The notes under the pieces are model-generated. The model had not been told where the DNA came from. It made no database searches and saw only the letters and a program-made list of their open reading frames with translations. Shown here piece by piece: positions 8,597 through 18,237 of a DNA stretch of 64,000 nucleotides; position 1 is the stretch's first letter; every line of letters starts with the position of its first letter. The translations under genes were made by a program, and so were the position numbers. Origin of the DNA: Marinomonas maritima (GTDB lineage Bacteria > Pseudomonadota > Gammaproteobacteria > Pseudomonadales > Marinomonadaceae); the NCBI RefSeq assembly GCF_024435075.2, contig NZ_JAMZEG020000002.1, positions 1,193,501 to 1,257,500 on the forward strand, written 5' to 3'.

Positions 8597-9772
8597 CTAG
8601 TTTTGAACCGGCATCAACTGCCAAGCATCATCAACAAAATCCAGCTTAAAATCAGCATCTCCAGCGTAAAGATTATCCAAAACCTCTACTACTCGGTACC
8701 CTTCAGCACGCAAAGAATTCGCTTTCTTCCAAAGCGCATCACTTGAGCAAATTGGCGACAAAACAGTTTTTGGCTTTTTAACAACAACATCCGTTAAAGA
8801 AACCAAGGCTTTTACATCCGTACTAAAACCTGTTGCGGGTCGAGAACGACCAAATACTTGCCCAATATTATTATAACGACCACCGCGAGCGATCGCATTA
8901 CCATGACCGGGAACATAAGCCGCAAAAACAACACCAGTATGATAGCTATAAGAAACCAAGTCACTCAAATCAAAATGCAATCCAACAGTAGGAAAACGCT
9001 GACAGATAGACTCACTTATTTCTTGCAACAAGACAATCGCATCACGAATCGACTCATTTACACCACCAAACAACTCAGTAGCGCTCAGCAACACCTCTTT
9101 ACCACCACATAAACGCGGCAAACCAACTAACCACTGCTTTTCAAGGTTACCCAAACTAAGCCCTTCAACATATCGATCTAGTTCAGGCAAATCTTTTGCT
9201 TTATACAATTCAATTAGCTTGCCTTTCTGATCAGCATTAAGGTCGCATGCAGCAAGAACACCACTAACAACATCAACATGCCCTAGATCAAGAACAACAT
9301 TAGACAAGCCAGCGGCTGATAAAGTCTGCAACATCAAAGACAACACTTCGATATCACTTTCCACTCCACCATGACCATAAATTTCTGCCCCTAACTGAAT
9401 AGGGCTACGAGTTCCATCCAAACCTGCAGGCATTGTTCTCAAAACACTGCCACAATAACTCAAACGCTGAACACCATTATCTTTAAGGCAATGCGCATCT
9501 ATACGCGCAACTTGCGATGTGAAATCGGCGCGAATACCTAGAAGTCGACCTGATAATTGGTCAATAACTTTAAATGTTTCAATTTCTAGGTCTGAGCCGG
9601 CACCCGTAAGAAGGGAATCCAGATACTCTAAAAGAGGAGGTATTACTAGGTGATATCCCCAGCTTTCATGGAGATTAAGCAGCGTTCTTCTAAGGTGTTC
9701 AATTTTAGCGGCTTGTTCAGGCAACGCCTCATCAACTCCCTCAGGAAGTAACCAGCGATCTGCTAATGACAT
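8597..9772 (-). CDS. hisZ: ATP phosphoribosyltransferase regulatory subunit HisZ
   Basis: Catalytically inactive histidyl-tRNA-synthetase paralogue that activates the short form of HisG in the first step of histidine synthesis. The 391 residues show the class II synthetase-like core (FKVIDQLSGRLLGIRADFTSQVARI) and the family ending after YAGDADFKLDFVDDAWQL. No hisG is nearby. Location next to purA is usual in pseudomonads and relatives. DUF2065 precedes it by 12 bases, so cotranscription is likely. Confidence 0.93.
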   Translation of the reverse strand: MSLADRWLLPEGVDEALPEQAAKIEHLRRTLLNLHESWGYHLVIPPLLEYLDSLLTGAGSDLEIETFKVIDQLSGRLLGIRADFTSQVARIDAHCLKDNGVQRLSYCGSVLRTMPAGLDGTRSPIQLGAEIYGHGGVESDIEVLSLMLQTLSAAGLSNVVLDLGHVDVVSGVLAACDLNADQKGKLIELYKAKDLPELDRYVEGLSLGNLEKQWLVGLPRLCGGKEVLLSATELFGGVNESIRDAIVLLQEISESICQRFPTVGLHFDLSDLVSYSYHTGVVFAAYVPGHGNAIARGGRYNNIGQVFGRSRPATGFSTDVKALVSLTDVVVKKPKTVLSPICSSDALWKKANSLRAEGYRVVEVLDNLYAGDADFKLDFVDDAWQLMPVQN

Positions 9773-9784
9773 TAAATTACCCTC

Positions 9785-9982
9785 TTAGCTTCGTGTCAGC
9801 AAAAGAAGCATTAATCCAAGAAACATACTAACCGCCCCCAGAATGCGTAAATTCGAATCTGAGCTCGCGATTGCTTTTACCATTATTTCCCGCCAAAAAT
9901 TCGGGGCAAGAAAAGGCAAAACACCCTCGACGATCAATAAAAGGCTGACGCCAACGAGCAGCGACTGCAACAATTCCTGCAT
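9785..9982 (-). CDS. DUF2065 family small membrane protein (YjeT-like)
   Basis: 65-residue protein with two hydrophobic helices (about 7-25 and 42-62) separated by a short loop containing the family segment LAPNFWREIM. Function is unknown. Its conserved place between hflC and purA/hisZ in gammaproteobacteria supports the call. It starts 116 bases after hflC, beyond a terminator, so it probably has its own promoter or depends on read-through. Confidence 0.85.
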   Translation of the reverse strand: MQELLQSLLVGVSLLLIVEGVLPFLAPNFWREIMVKAIASSDSNLRILGAVSMFLGLMLLLLTRS

Positions 9983-10003
9983 AGATTCTCTTTATTTTGA
10001 TCA

Positions 10004-10028
10004 TTAAAAAACCGGGCTTAGCCCGGCT
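10004..10028 (-). terminator. Terminator after hflC
   Basis: On the minus strand CCGGGC-TAA-GCCCGG forms a 6-bp GC-rich stem with a 3-base loop followed by six T. It separates the hfq-hflXKC unit from DUF2065-hisZ-purA. Confidence 0.75.
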
Positions 10029-10097
10029 TCTGTAATAGTACCATGTTTCCCATTTTAACAAATAGGCTTCATATACGATTATTGATGAATATCCACT

Positions 10098-10979
10098 CTA
10101 TTTAGTGAAACCACCAGTAGAGCTATTCAAATACTTAAAGAACTCACTGTCTGGCTCAAGGACAAACAAATCGCTACTACCGTTAAAGCTCTCACGATAA
10201 GCCTGAAGACTACGATAGAATTCGTAAAACTCAGGATCTTGAGTGTAAACCTTAGAGTAAATAGCTGCCGCTTTAGCATCACCATCACCACGGATCATCT
10301 CCGCATCACGCTGCGCTTCGGCTTCCAAAACAACTTGTTGGCGATCTGCGTCGGCACGAATACCCTCAGCAAGCTCCAAACCTTTCGATCTGTGCTCACG
10401 AGCTTCACGCTCACGCTCAGTACGCATACGAGCGTAAACAGATTCACTTACATCTGGCGGTAGATCAATGCGCTTAACTCGGATATCTACTATAGAAATA
10501 CCCAACTCATTCTGAGCAACTTCATTCAGGTCATCACGCAATCCAGTCATCAACTGGTCACGCTGCCCTGAAACAACTTCATGCATCGTTCGTTCGCCAA
10601 ACTTATTTCGCAAACCAGTGTCCACTCGCGAAGATAAAATTCGATTAGCAATAATCTCATCACCAGAAGTGGCCTGATAAAACTTAGTAACTGAATCGAT
10701 TTTCCACTTCACATAAGAATCAACGACAACCGCTTTTTTCTCCAACGTCAAATAACGCTGAGGACGAGAGTCCATTGTCAAAATTCGAGCATCAAAAATC
10801 TTAACTTCATTTACAATTGGAAGCTTAAAATGAAGACCAGGCTTTACATCGCCTCGCACAATCTCACCAAATTTAAGCACCACTGCGCGCTCTGTTTCAT
10901 TTACGACAAAAAGCGTTTGAGAAGCAACCAACATGCCGAGAAGAACCACAAATAAAACTGAAAAAGAAAAGCCTTTCAT
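10098..10979 (-). CDS. hflC: FtsH protease modulator HflC
   Basis: Inner-membrane SPFH/prohibitin-family protein that, with HflK, forms a large periplasmic cage around the FtsH protease. The 293 residues have an N-terminal signal anchor (about 4-24) and an SPFH domain (TERAVVLKFGEI...PGLHFKLP). A helical charged region rich in Arg/Glu/Ala follows (about 180-240). It overlaps hflK by one base, and a terminator follows it. Confidence 0.96.
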   Translation of the reverse strand: MKGFSFSVLFVVLLGMLVASQTLFVVNETERAVVLKFGEIVRGDVKPGLHFKLPIVNEVKIFDARILTMDSRPQRYLTLEKKAVVVDSYVKWKIDSVTKFYQATSGDEIIANRILSSRVDTGLRNKFGERTMHEVVSGQRDQLMTGLRDDLNEVAQNELGISIVDIRVKRIDLPPDVSESVYARMRTEREREAREHRSKGLELAEGIRADADRQQVVLEAEAQRDAEMIRGDGDAKAAAIYSKVYTQDPEFYEFYRSLQAYRESFNGSSDLFVLEPDSEFFKYLNSSTGGFTK

Positions 10980-12226
10980 TAGTTTCTGCCCTCTCTACGA
11001 ACGGTTGAATTCTGACGTTTACGTATTTCATCAAGAACTTGATCTGTCAACGCCCCAATATTTCCTGAACTTGCAGAACCCGAACCTTTAGATGACTCTG
11101 TACGCTGCTTCATTAACTGATCCAAAGGCAAATACATCATGTTATTTCCACCTTGAGTGTCAACAACAACTTTATTCACATCTTTATAGACCGACTCCAT
11201 CGTTTCAATATACAAACGACGACGAGTAACGTCTGGCGCTTTAGTATACTCGCGATATAAACGATCAAAACGATCAGCTTGACCACTAGCCCGAGCAACT
11301 ATCTCAGAGCGATAAGCCTCAGCCTCTTCTCTAATACGCTGTGCACGGCCTCGAGCTTCAGGAATAATACCATTAGCATAAGACTCGGCTTCATTACGTA
11401 CTCGCAACTCATCTTCTTTCGCCTTGATAACATCGTCAAACGCCTCTTGCACCTGATTCGGCGCCTGAGTATTTTCGACGTTAACCTTCGAAATCAATAA
11501 ACCAGTTCCATAAGCATTACTGTAATCTTGAATACGAATTTTAACTTCTGCCGCCAGTAACTCTCGACCTTCTGTCAAAATCTGATCCATTTCAGAACTA
11601 CCTACCACATGACGAAGCGCACTTTCTGTCACTTGAGCAAGAGATTCTTCAGGACTACGAACATTAAGCAAGAAATCCTTTGGATTTTGAACGGAGTATT
11701 GAACCGAAACACCCACCTCAACGATCGCATCATCAACGGTCAGCATCAATGCCTTATGGTCATGAGAACGAACCTTCGTCACATTAACCTTAGTAACAGA
11801 ATCAATCATAGACGGATTCCAATGCAAACCAGGCATAACAGTTGAGTGATATTCTCCTAAACGAAGCACAACCCCCCTTTCCTGCTGATCTACCTGATAG
11901 ACACCAGTTGCACCCCATAACCCCAACACAGCAAGCAAAACAACAGCAATTAAGCCGCCACCAAACTTACCAGACATACCGGAGTCGCCACCGTTATTGG
12001 AGCCGCCAGACTTGCGGGATTTTTTAACACCCAACATATCCATCAATTTACGAAAAGCCTCATCCAAGTCTGGAGGACCTTGCTCTTTCCCTCCAGGCTT
12101 ACGACCCCAAGGGTCATTATTGGCATCTTTTTCACGATCTCCATCTGGGCGCCCAGCACCATTATTACGGTTTTTATCTGGATTCCATGGGTCATTGTCG
12201 TTATTACCCGGTTCATTCCAGGCCAT
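10979..12226 (-). CDS. hflK: FtsH protease modulator HflK
   Basis: Partner of HflC in the FtsH-regulating membrane complex. The 415 residues begin with a Gly/Asn/Asp-rich cytoplasmic region (NEPGNNDNDPWNPDKN...), typical of HflK. One membrane helix follows (about 90-110), then the SPFH domain (YQVDQQERGVVLRLGEYH) and a charged helical region. The start is 40 bases past the hflX stop, and it overlaps hflC by one base. Confidence 0.96.
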   Translation of the reverse strand: MAWNEPGNNDNDPWNPDKNRNNGAGRPDGDREKDANNDPWGRKPGGKEQGPPDLDEAFRKLMDMLGVKKSRKSGGSNNGGDSGMSGKFGGGLIAVVLLAVLGLWGATGVYQVDQQERGVVLRLGEYHSTVMPGLHWNPSMIDSVTKVNVTKVRSHDHKALMLTVDDAIVEVGVSVQYSVQNPKDFLLNVRSPEESLAQVTESALRHVVGSSEMDQILTEGRELLAAEVKIRIQDYSNAYGTGLLISKVNVENTQAPNQVQEAFDDVIKAKEDELRVRNEAESYANGIIPEARGRAQRIREEAEAYRSEIVARASGQADRFDRLYREYTKAPDVTRRRLYIETMESVYKDVNKVVVDTQGGNNMMYLPLDQLMKQRTESSKGSGSASSGNIGALTDQVLDEIRKRQNSTVRREGRN

Positions 12227-12266
12227 ACTACGTCTCCACTTTATTTTAATGATAATTCTGTACAGC

Positions 12267-13556
12267 TTACACGGCTTCGATCTGATCCTCAGACATGCCC
12301 GCGCGAGCCAAAATCTGCAAATAGTCTTTTTTAGGCAACTTCACATCAAGAACAAATCGGCCAGCTTCATCAAAACGCTCTGACTTTACAGCCCCATGTT
12401 CGAACAACATCGCCCTTAAACGCCCATATTTACTGGACAAACAAAGCGTTTCACTAAAAACATCTACCCCTAACAGCTCAGCGATTGCCTGCTTAAGCAG
12501 ATCAATACCTTGACCATCACGAGCAGACAACCAAACTCGCAAAGGGTTCCCCTCTGCGTCTCTGTCTATTCGAGGCTCAGCCATTGGCAATGCGTCTATT
12601 TTGTTAAATACTATTAAGGTTGGCACCTCATCGGCACCAATTTCTGCCAACACAGTATCAACATGTGCCATATTCTGATCACGATAAACATCAGCAGCAT
12701 CCACTATATGCAACAATAAATCCGCCTCAGATGACTCTTTTAAAGTCGCCTGAAACGCCTTAATTAATCTATGTGGTAGCTGACGAATAAACCCGACGGT
12801 ATCCGCCAAGACAATCGAACCAATCTGCTCAACATCCAAACGCCTCAAAGTAGGGTCAAGCGTGGCAAACAACTGATCCGCCGCAAACACATCCGCACCT
12901 GTCGCTCGATTGAATAATGTGGACTTACCTGCGTTGGTATAACCAACCAAAGAAACTGTTGGCACAGAAGACCGATCACGCGATCGACGATTTTGATCAC
13001 GCTGAGAATCCACTTTACTCAATCTTTTTTGGATTGCCTTGATACGCTCTCGTAACAAGCGGCGATCTGTTTCAAGTTGGGTTTCACCCGGACCACGCAT
13101 GCCTATGCCGCCCTTCTGGCGCTCTAGGTGAGTCCAACCACGAATAAGACGAGTTGAAGTATGCTGCAATTGAGCAAGCTCTACCTGCAGCTTACCTTCG
13201 TGTGTTCGTGCGCGCTGAGCAAAAATGTCTAAAATTAGCCCAGTGCGATCAAGCACCCGACATTGTAAAGCACTTTCTAAATTACGCTCTTGGGAGGGAG
13301 ACAAAGCATGATCAAAAAGAACGACTTGCGCCTCTTCTCGGTCTACAATATCTTTTATTTCAGCCAACTTGCCAGTACCAATAAAGTATCTCGCATCAGG
13401 CCGCTGACGAGATCCTGTAACAACCGCTACAGGATCTGCGCCAGCAGAAATAGCTAACTCAACGAATTCTTCTGGCCCATAAGATTCATTTTTATCATTA
13501 AAATCTATATGGACCAATACCGCTATTTCACCACTATCTGGTCGTTCAAAAAACAA
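12267..13556 (-). CDS. hflX: Ribosome-associated GTPase HflX
   Basis: Ribosome-splitting GTPase. An N-terminal HflX domain (to about 180) carries the RGPGETQLETDRR signature. The G domain has G1 GYTNAGKST, G3 DTVGF and G4 NKID. The 429-residue length is normal. The start is a TTG preceded by AGAGGA at 8 bases, which I accept because no upstream in-frame start gives a better site. It lies 35 bases after hfq and ahead of hflK. Confidence 0.96.
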   Translation of the reverse strand: MFFERPDSGEIAVLVHIDFNDKNESYGPEEFVELAISAGADPVAVVTGSRQRPDARYFIGTGKLAEIKDIVDREEAQVVLFDHALSPSQERNLESALQCRVLDRTGLILDIFAQRARTHEGKLQVELAQLQHTSTRLIRGWTHLERQKGGIGMRGPGETQLETDRRLLRERIKAIQKRLSKVDSQRDQNRRSRDRSSVPTVSLVGYTNAGKSTLFNRATGADVFAADQLFATLDPTLRRLDVEQIGSIVLADTVGFIRQLPHRLIKAFQATLKESSEADLLLHIVDAADVYRDQNMAHVDTVLAEIGADEVPTLIVFNKIDALPMAEPRIDRDAEGNPLRVWLSARDGQGIDLLKQAIAELLGVDVFSETLCLSSKYGRLRAMLFEHGAVKSERFDEAGRFVLDVKLPKKDYLQILARAGMSEDQIEAV

Positions 13557-13591
13557 TCTGGTATTCCTCTGTCTGCCGTATTATAGACAAA

Positions 13592-13837
13592 CTATTCAGC
13601 AGCATCTTCCGGCTGATCAGGAGACGGGATGCGGATAGTACGAGAAGGCACAACCGTAGAAATGGCATGTTTATAAACCATTTGACTAACGGTATTTTTT
13701 AACAAAATCACAAACTGATCGAATGATTCGATTTGACCTTGAAGTTTAATTCCATTTACAAGAAAGATAGACACTGGCACTCTTTCTTTACGTAGAATAT
13801 TTAGATAAGGGTCTTGTAATGATTGCCCTTTTGACAT
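13592..13837 (-). CDS. hfq: RNA chaperone Hfq
   Basis: Hexameric Sm-like protein that pairs small RNAs with mRNAs. The 81 residues have the conserved proximal-face Gln8, the Sm1 segment (VPVSIFLVNGIKLQG) and the Sm2 motif with Tyr55-Lys56-His57. A short acidic C-terminal tail (QPEDAAE) follows. It lies between miaA and hflX as in most gammaproteobacteria. The ribosome-binding site AAGGAG precedes the ATG. Confidence 0.98.
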   Translation of the reverse strand: MSKGQSLQDPYLNILRKERVPVSIFLVNGIKLQGQIESFDQFVILLKNTVSQMVYKHAISTVVPSRTIRIPSPDQPEDAAE

Positions 13838-13926
13838 TGGAATCTCCTTAAGTAAGCGTAAAATATAAAATTAAATATTGATAAAACAATACTGTAGATA
13901 CTACACCAAATCTTTATCCATTTCCC

Positions 13927-14859
13927 CTATATAATCCTGCTTTCAATATAATTCAAGGTCTCGGTCAAAAGATCTTTTGACAAACTGTCAAAAATCATCA
14001 AATCATCCCAACCTCTCAACCAAGTAAGCTGCCTTTTAGCCAATTGACGAGAAGCAACAACACCTTTAAAGATAGCATCATCTAGCAAATCGTCACCGTC
14101 TAAATATTGCCATAGCTGCCGATAACCAACACAACGCATAGAAGGCATATCAATTGACAAGTCACCACGCTTATATAAGCCCTCCACTTCAGCCAAAAAG
14201 CCCTGATCCATCATGTCATAAAAACGCTGCTCAATTCGAGCGTGCAACACACTTCGCTCTTTTGGCATCACCGCCAGATTAATCATATCAAAAGGCAAAG
14301 AAACAGCCTCTTGCTGAGCCCAGAATTGGGTCATGGTTTTACCTGTTAATCGATACACTTCAATAGCGCGCTGTAAACGCTGCGGATCATTGGGATGGAT
14401 GCGAGACGCAGCCTCTGGGTCGATCACTTGTAATTCCTCATGCAAGGCGACCCAACCTTTTTCAGCCGCCTCAGTTTCAATCACAGCTCGAAGCTCCGCA
14501 TTGGCCTGTGGCATTTCAGCCAAGCCTTTTTGCAAAGCATTGAAGTACATCATAGTCCCCCCTACCAAAAGCGGGGTCTTACCTTTCGCCAAAATGTCTT
14601 GAGACTGCTCAACCGCATCAAATACAAAATCTGCTGCCGAGTAAGATTCAAGCGGATCGATAATATCGATCAACCGATGAGGCGCCCTTGCTAACAATTT
14701 CGCATCAGGCTTTGCCGTCCCAATATCCATACCTTTGTAAACAAGAGCAGAATCAACACTGATAATTTCAAAACCATGGTGCTCAGCCAACTCAACTGCT
14801 AGCCCAGTTTTCCCAGAAGCCGTTGGCCCCATCAAACAAACAACATGTGGCTTTGCCAT
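13927..14859 (-). CDS. miaA: tRNA dimethylallyltransferase MiaA
   Basis: Transfers a dimethylallyl group to N6 of A37 in tRNAs reading UNN codons. P-loop GPTASGKTGLA lies near residues 11-21; the family motifs ISVDSALVYKGMDIGTAKP and LVGGTMMYF follow. Length is 310 residues. The start is one base after the mutL stop, which implies translational coupling, and hfq follows after 89 bases. Confidence 0.97.
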   Translation of the reverse strand: MAKPHVVCLMGPTASGKTGLAVELAEHHGFEIISVDSALVYKGMDIGTAKPDAKLLARAPHRLIDIIDPLESYSAADFVFDAVEQSQDILAKGKTPLLVGGTMMYFNALQKGLAEMPQANAELRAVIETEAAEKGWVALHEELQVIDPEAASRIHPNDPQRLQRAIEVYRLTGKTMTQFWAQQEAVSLPFDMINLAVMPKERSVLHARIEQRFYDMMDQGFLAEVEGLYKRGDLSIDMPSMRCVGYRQLWQYLDGDDLLDDAIFKGVVASRQLAKRQLTWLRGWDDLMIFDSLSKDLLTETLNYIESRII

Positions 14860-14860
14860 T

Positions 14861-16771
14861 TTAACGCCCCCTCAAAAAGAGTTTATCTAAGTCAGACATA
14901 CTCAAGTGCGCCCAAGTCGGTCGACCATGATTACACTGCCCACTTCGCTCTGTTATTTCCATATCACGAAGAAGACTATTCATCTCTGCAATTGTTAATT
15001 TACGATTCGCTCGAATCGCACCATGACAAGCCATGGACGCCATCAGTTCATTCGCACGCGATTCCATTAGATCCGATATACCATTTGCCGATAAATCACT
15101 AATCACATCACGAACCAGTCCTTCAACATCACCTCGAATCAGTATAACGGGAACTTCTCGAACCATGGCACTTTCTAGCCCAGTTCTTTCCACACGAAAC
15201 CCAAACGCCTCAAAAACAGCACCACTTTCCTCAACCAAATCCGCTTCACTTTGCGACACGGCGATATTAATAGGCACCAGCAAAGGCTGTGACGAAATGG
15301 TTTTTTGATAAAAAGCCGTTTTCATTCTTTCATAAACAATACGCTCATGGGCGGCATGCATGTCAACTAGAATAAGACCTTGCTCGCTCTCGGAAAGAAT
15401 ATACACGCCATGCAGCTGAGCAACAGCGAAGCCTAAGGGAGGCACCGCCTGATAATCAACATCTCGTCCAAAAGCAGAGACATCACTTTGCCCAAGTAAA
15501 CTTGAGGGAGCAACCTCTCTCACCTCTCCTGTTTCAGGGTCAACCGTCTCAGTTTGTGACGTGTATTCCTGAGCATAACCAGAAAGACGACGCATCCCAT
15601 CAAGCTGACCACGAACATCTGAAGAGCTTGGCGAGCTTGACGCTGACCTCATCCAATCCATTCCAGAAGAAGCAGGACGATTTGACAACTGTAAAGCAGA
15701 CTGCTCTGTAATTTCCGACTCATTCGATGATGTCTCTTGCATTCCAGTAGGCGCCGCATCCGATTCAGGCCTTACATCTGCAATAGCTTTATGTATCCGA
15801 CTGAACAAAAAATCATGAACCAAACGTCCATCACGAAACCGCACCTCATGTTTTGTTGGGTGCACGTTTACATCAACAGTGGAAGGATCCAGCTCAAGAT
15901 ACAGAACAAAAGTAGGGTGACGGCCATTGTATAAAACATCGCGATACGCTTGACGAACAGCATGTGCTACCAATTTATCCTTAACCACTCGGCCATTCAC
16001 AAAAAAGTACTGTAGATCCGCCTGAGACCGAGAAAAAGTGGGCAAACCGATCCATCCCCACAAGCGCAACCCCGCAGCTTCGACATCCAGCGTCAACGAG
16101 TTTTCTATGAACTTTTTACCCAACAAGGTCGCTAGCCGGTGTTCAGCATGAAGCTGATCCGTTACTGGGCGAAGATCATAAACTTGCTTACCGTTGTGAC
16201 TTAAACGAAAGCCTGTCTCATAGCGACTGAGCGCCAACCTTTTCACCACCTCTTCAAGATGGGCAAATTCTGTTTTCTCTGTGCGCAGAAACTTTCGACG
16301 AGCGGGTGTATTAAAGAACAAATCACGTACATCGATAGTTGTACCTTGTGGATGCGAAGCCGGGCGTACAGCTGTTGCCATATCCTTCCCTTCCGCCTCG
16401 ACTCGCCAAGCCTCTGACTCATCTTCAGCCTGAGAGGTAAGGTGCATTCTGGAAACAGAGCTAATACTCGCTAACGCCTCACCACGAAACCCTAGAGTAC
16501 GAACGGCCTCTAAGTCATCCAACGTTATGATTTTACTCGTTGCATGACGACTCAAGGCTAAGGACAAATCATCCTTCATAATTCCCGTGCCGTTGTCCCG
16601 TATTTTTATACGCCTAACACCACCCTGCTCCACATCAATATCAAGCTGAGAAGCACCAGCATCTAGGCTATTTTCAAGCAGCTCTTTCACAACGGAAGCT
16701 GGACGCTCAACCACCTCACCTGCAGCAATCTGGTTGGCTAAACGTGGTGACAAAAGATTAATTCTTTGCAT
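14861..16771 (-). CDS. mutL: DNA mismatch repair protein MutL (endonuclease type)
   Basis: GHKL ATPase that couples mismatch recognition by MutS to strand removal. ATPase motifs: ENSLDAGA, RDNGTGI and RTLGFRGEAL. The C-terminal domain holds DMHAAHERIVYE (about 470-481), which fits the endonuclease motif DQHA(X)2E(X)4E except Gln to Met. ACHGAIRAN and CNHGRPTWAH are also present. I chose ATG 16771 (MQRINLLSPRLANQIAAGE) because AAAGG sits 7 bases before it; the longer frame adds 12 atypical residues. It is 1 base from miaA and 51 from amiB. Confidence 0.96.
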   Translation of the reverse strand: MQRINLLSPRLANQIAAGEVVERPASVVKELLENSLDAGASQLDIDVEQGGVRRIKIRDNGTGIMKDDLSLALSRHATSKIITLDDLEAVRTLGFRGEALASISSVSRMHLTSQAEDESEAWRVEAEGKDMATAVRPASHPQGTTIDVRDLFFNTPARRKFLRTEKTEFAHLEEVVKRLALSRYETGFRLSHNGKQVYDLRPVTDQLHAEHRLATLLGKKFIENSLTLDVEAAGLRLWGWIGLPTFSRSQADLQYFFVNGRVVKDKLVAHAVRQAYRDVLYNGRHPTFVLYLELDPSTVDVNVHPTKHEVRFRDGRLVHDFLFSRIHKAIADVRPESDAAPTGMQETSSNESEITEQSALQLSNRPASSGMDWMRSASSSPSSSDVRGQLDGMRRLSGYAQEYTSQTETVDPETGEVREVAPSSLLGQSDVSAFGRDVDYQAVPPLGFAVAQLHGVYILSESEQGLILVDMHAAHERIVYERMKTAFYQKTISSQPLLVPINIAVSQSEADLVEESGAVFEAFGFRVERTGLESAMVREVPVILIRGDVEGLVRDVISDLSANGISDLMESRANELMASMACHGAIRANRKLTIAEMNSLLRDMEITERSGQCNHGRPTWAHLSMSDLDKLFLRGR

Positions 16772-16822
16772 GAGCAACCTTTGATTAATACTTTTAATTA
16801 ATAACAAGAGGAAATGGAATTC

Positions 16823-18151
16823 CTATCCAGCGGGGATGACTAGCTTCTGACCAATCCAAATAACATCGTTTTTCAGATCATTCGCTTGTCGTATAACAGC
16901 GAGGGACACCTGATTACTCCGCGCTATTTCAGAAAGCGTATCGCCTTTCTCAACGATATAAACAGAGTCAGTATGATTACCTTTTTTCCAAGCAACCAAG
17001 GTCCCATCAGGCGCATTCTTCGTAAAATATTCAACCACACCTGTGGCAATAGAGGCGGCTAACTTAACCCGATACGCTCTGCTAGAAAGATTTTTTGCCT
17101 CTGTTTTGTTTGACACAAAACCCGTCTCGATCAATATCGATGGTATATCAGGTGACTTTAGTACTACAAAACCAGCTTGCTGCACACTGCCCTTATGCAA
17201 CACCGCGACTCCTTCCATTTCACTCAAAACACTTTTACCGATATTAAGACTCATTTGGATCGTCGAATTCATCGACATATCCAATAATACTTCCGCCAAC
17301 AACTGATCCTTATCATCTAACGAAATACCACCAACCAGATCTGCAGAATTTTCTTGCTGAGCCAACCAACGCCCCATCTCGGAACTCTTACCACTAAGAG
17401 AAAGCGCCCATACAGAAGCACCACGAGCGCTCGACTTAGTAAAAGCATCCGCATGAATCGAAATCATCAAATCGGCATTTGCGTCACGCGCCACGCGCGA
17501 ACGGTCACGAAGAGGAAGGTAAGTATCCGTCGAGCGAGTCAATACCGCTTTAAAGCCCTCTACCGCATTGATTCGGCTCGCTAACTCCTTGCCAATCGAC
17601 AAGACAATATCCTTCTCTCGAACTTTGTATTGCCCCAAAGCCCCTGGATCCTTACCGCCATGCCCTGGATCTATTGCGATGACGATATTACGTTTTTCTT
17701 TTGACAGGTTTGCCAAACTTTTTACTATTGTGGCAGGCTTATGGACACCATATTCAAGTTCAACCAGAATCCGTGGACCATAAGTACCATTTGCCGCTAG
17801 AACAGTGCTTTTTGCCCTGACCTTCTGAGCCAAATCAAGCACAAAGCGCACCCCACTATCACGCTTAGCGTAGCGTACTCGCATCAACACATCAGAGGAT
17901 AGAGCAGACAAGCCGTTTACGACGGCTGTATCTAACACAACACCGCTAATATCTAAAACAATGCGCTCAGGGTTTGATAAAGGGAATATTCGATGCTCTG
18001 AAACATCAGAAAGCTCAAATACCAAACGCGTCACCCCTTCCTGTTGAGCGACACGTATATCTCGAACCTCGGCGGCAAAAAGCCCCAAAGACGCGACAGA
18101 CAGAATTAAATTAATAAAAACAAAAAGACAAATGTGAAATTTAGTATGCAT
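16823..18151 (-). CDS. amiB: N-acetylmuramoyl-L-alanine amidase (AmiB type, with LysM)
   Basis: Periplasmic zinc amidase that splits septal peptidoglycan during daughter-cell separation. Order: signal peptide (about 1-27), AMIN domain (about 30-125) for wall targeting, Amidase_3 catalytic domain (IDPGHGGKDPGALG with a zinc His, then SIHAD and the C-terminal ILIETGFVSN with the catalytic Glu). A C-terminal LysM domain (YIVEKGDTLSEIARSN) follows. 442 residues is normal. It lies between tsaE and mutL as in Pseudomonas and E. coli. Confidence 0.95.
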   Translation of the reverse strand: MHTKFHICLFVFINLILSVASLGLFAAEVRDIRVAQQEGVTRLVFELSDVSEHRIFPLSNPERIVLDISGVVLDTAVVNGLSALSSDVLMRVRYAKRDSGVRFVLDLAQKVRAKSTVLAANGTYGPRILVELEYGVHKPATIVKSLANLSKEKRNIVIAIDPGHGGKDPGALGQYKVREKDIVLSIGKELASRINAVEGFKAVLTRSTDTYLPLRDRSRVARDANADLMISIHADAFTKSSARGASVWALSLSGKSSEMGRWLAQQENSADLVGGISLDDKDQLLAEVLLDMSMNSTIQMSLNIGKSVLSEMEGVAVLHKGSVQQAGFVVLKSPDIPSILIETGFVSNKTEAKNLSSRAYRVKLAASIATGVVEYFTKNAPDGTLVAWKKGNHTDSVYIVEKGDTLSEIARSNQVSLAVIRQANDLKNDVIWIGQKLVIPAG

Positions 18152-18237
18152 ATCAGACAGCTAGCTAGTATATCTGACACACTATAACTGCTGATTAAAT
18201 GGATCTCAATCTTACTTATAGTAAAGACTTCTATACA

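Noticed and set aside
11997..12383. A 128-codon plus-strand frame antisense to hflK/hflX
   Set aside because: It is the complement of the low-complexity HflK N-terminus and the gap; no ribosome-binding site and no family pattern.
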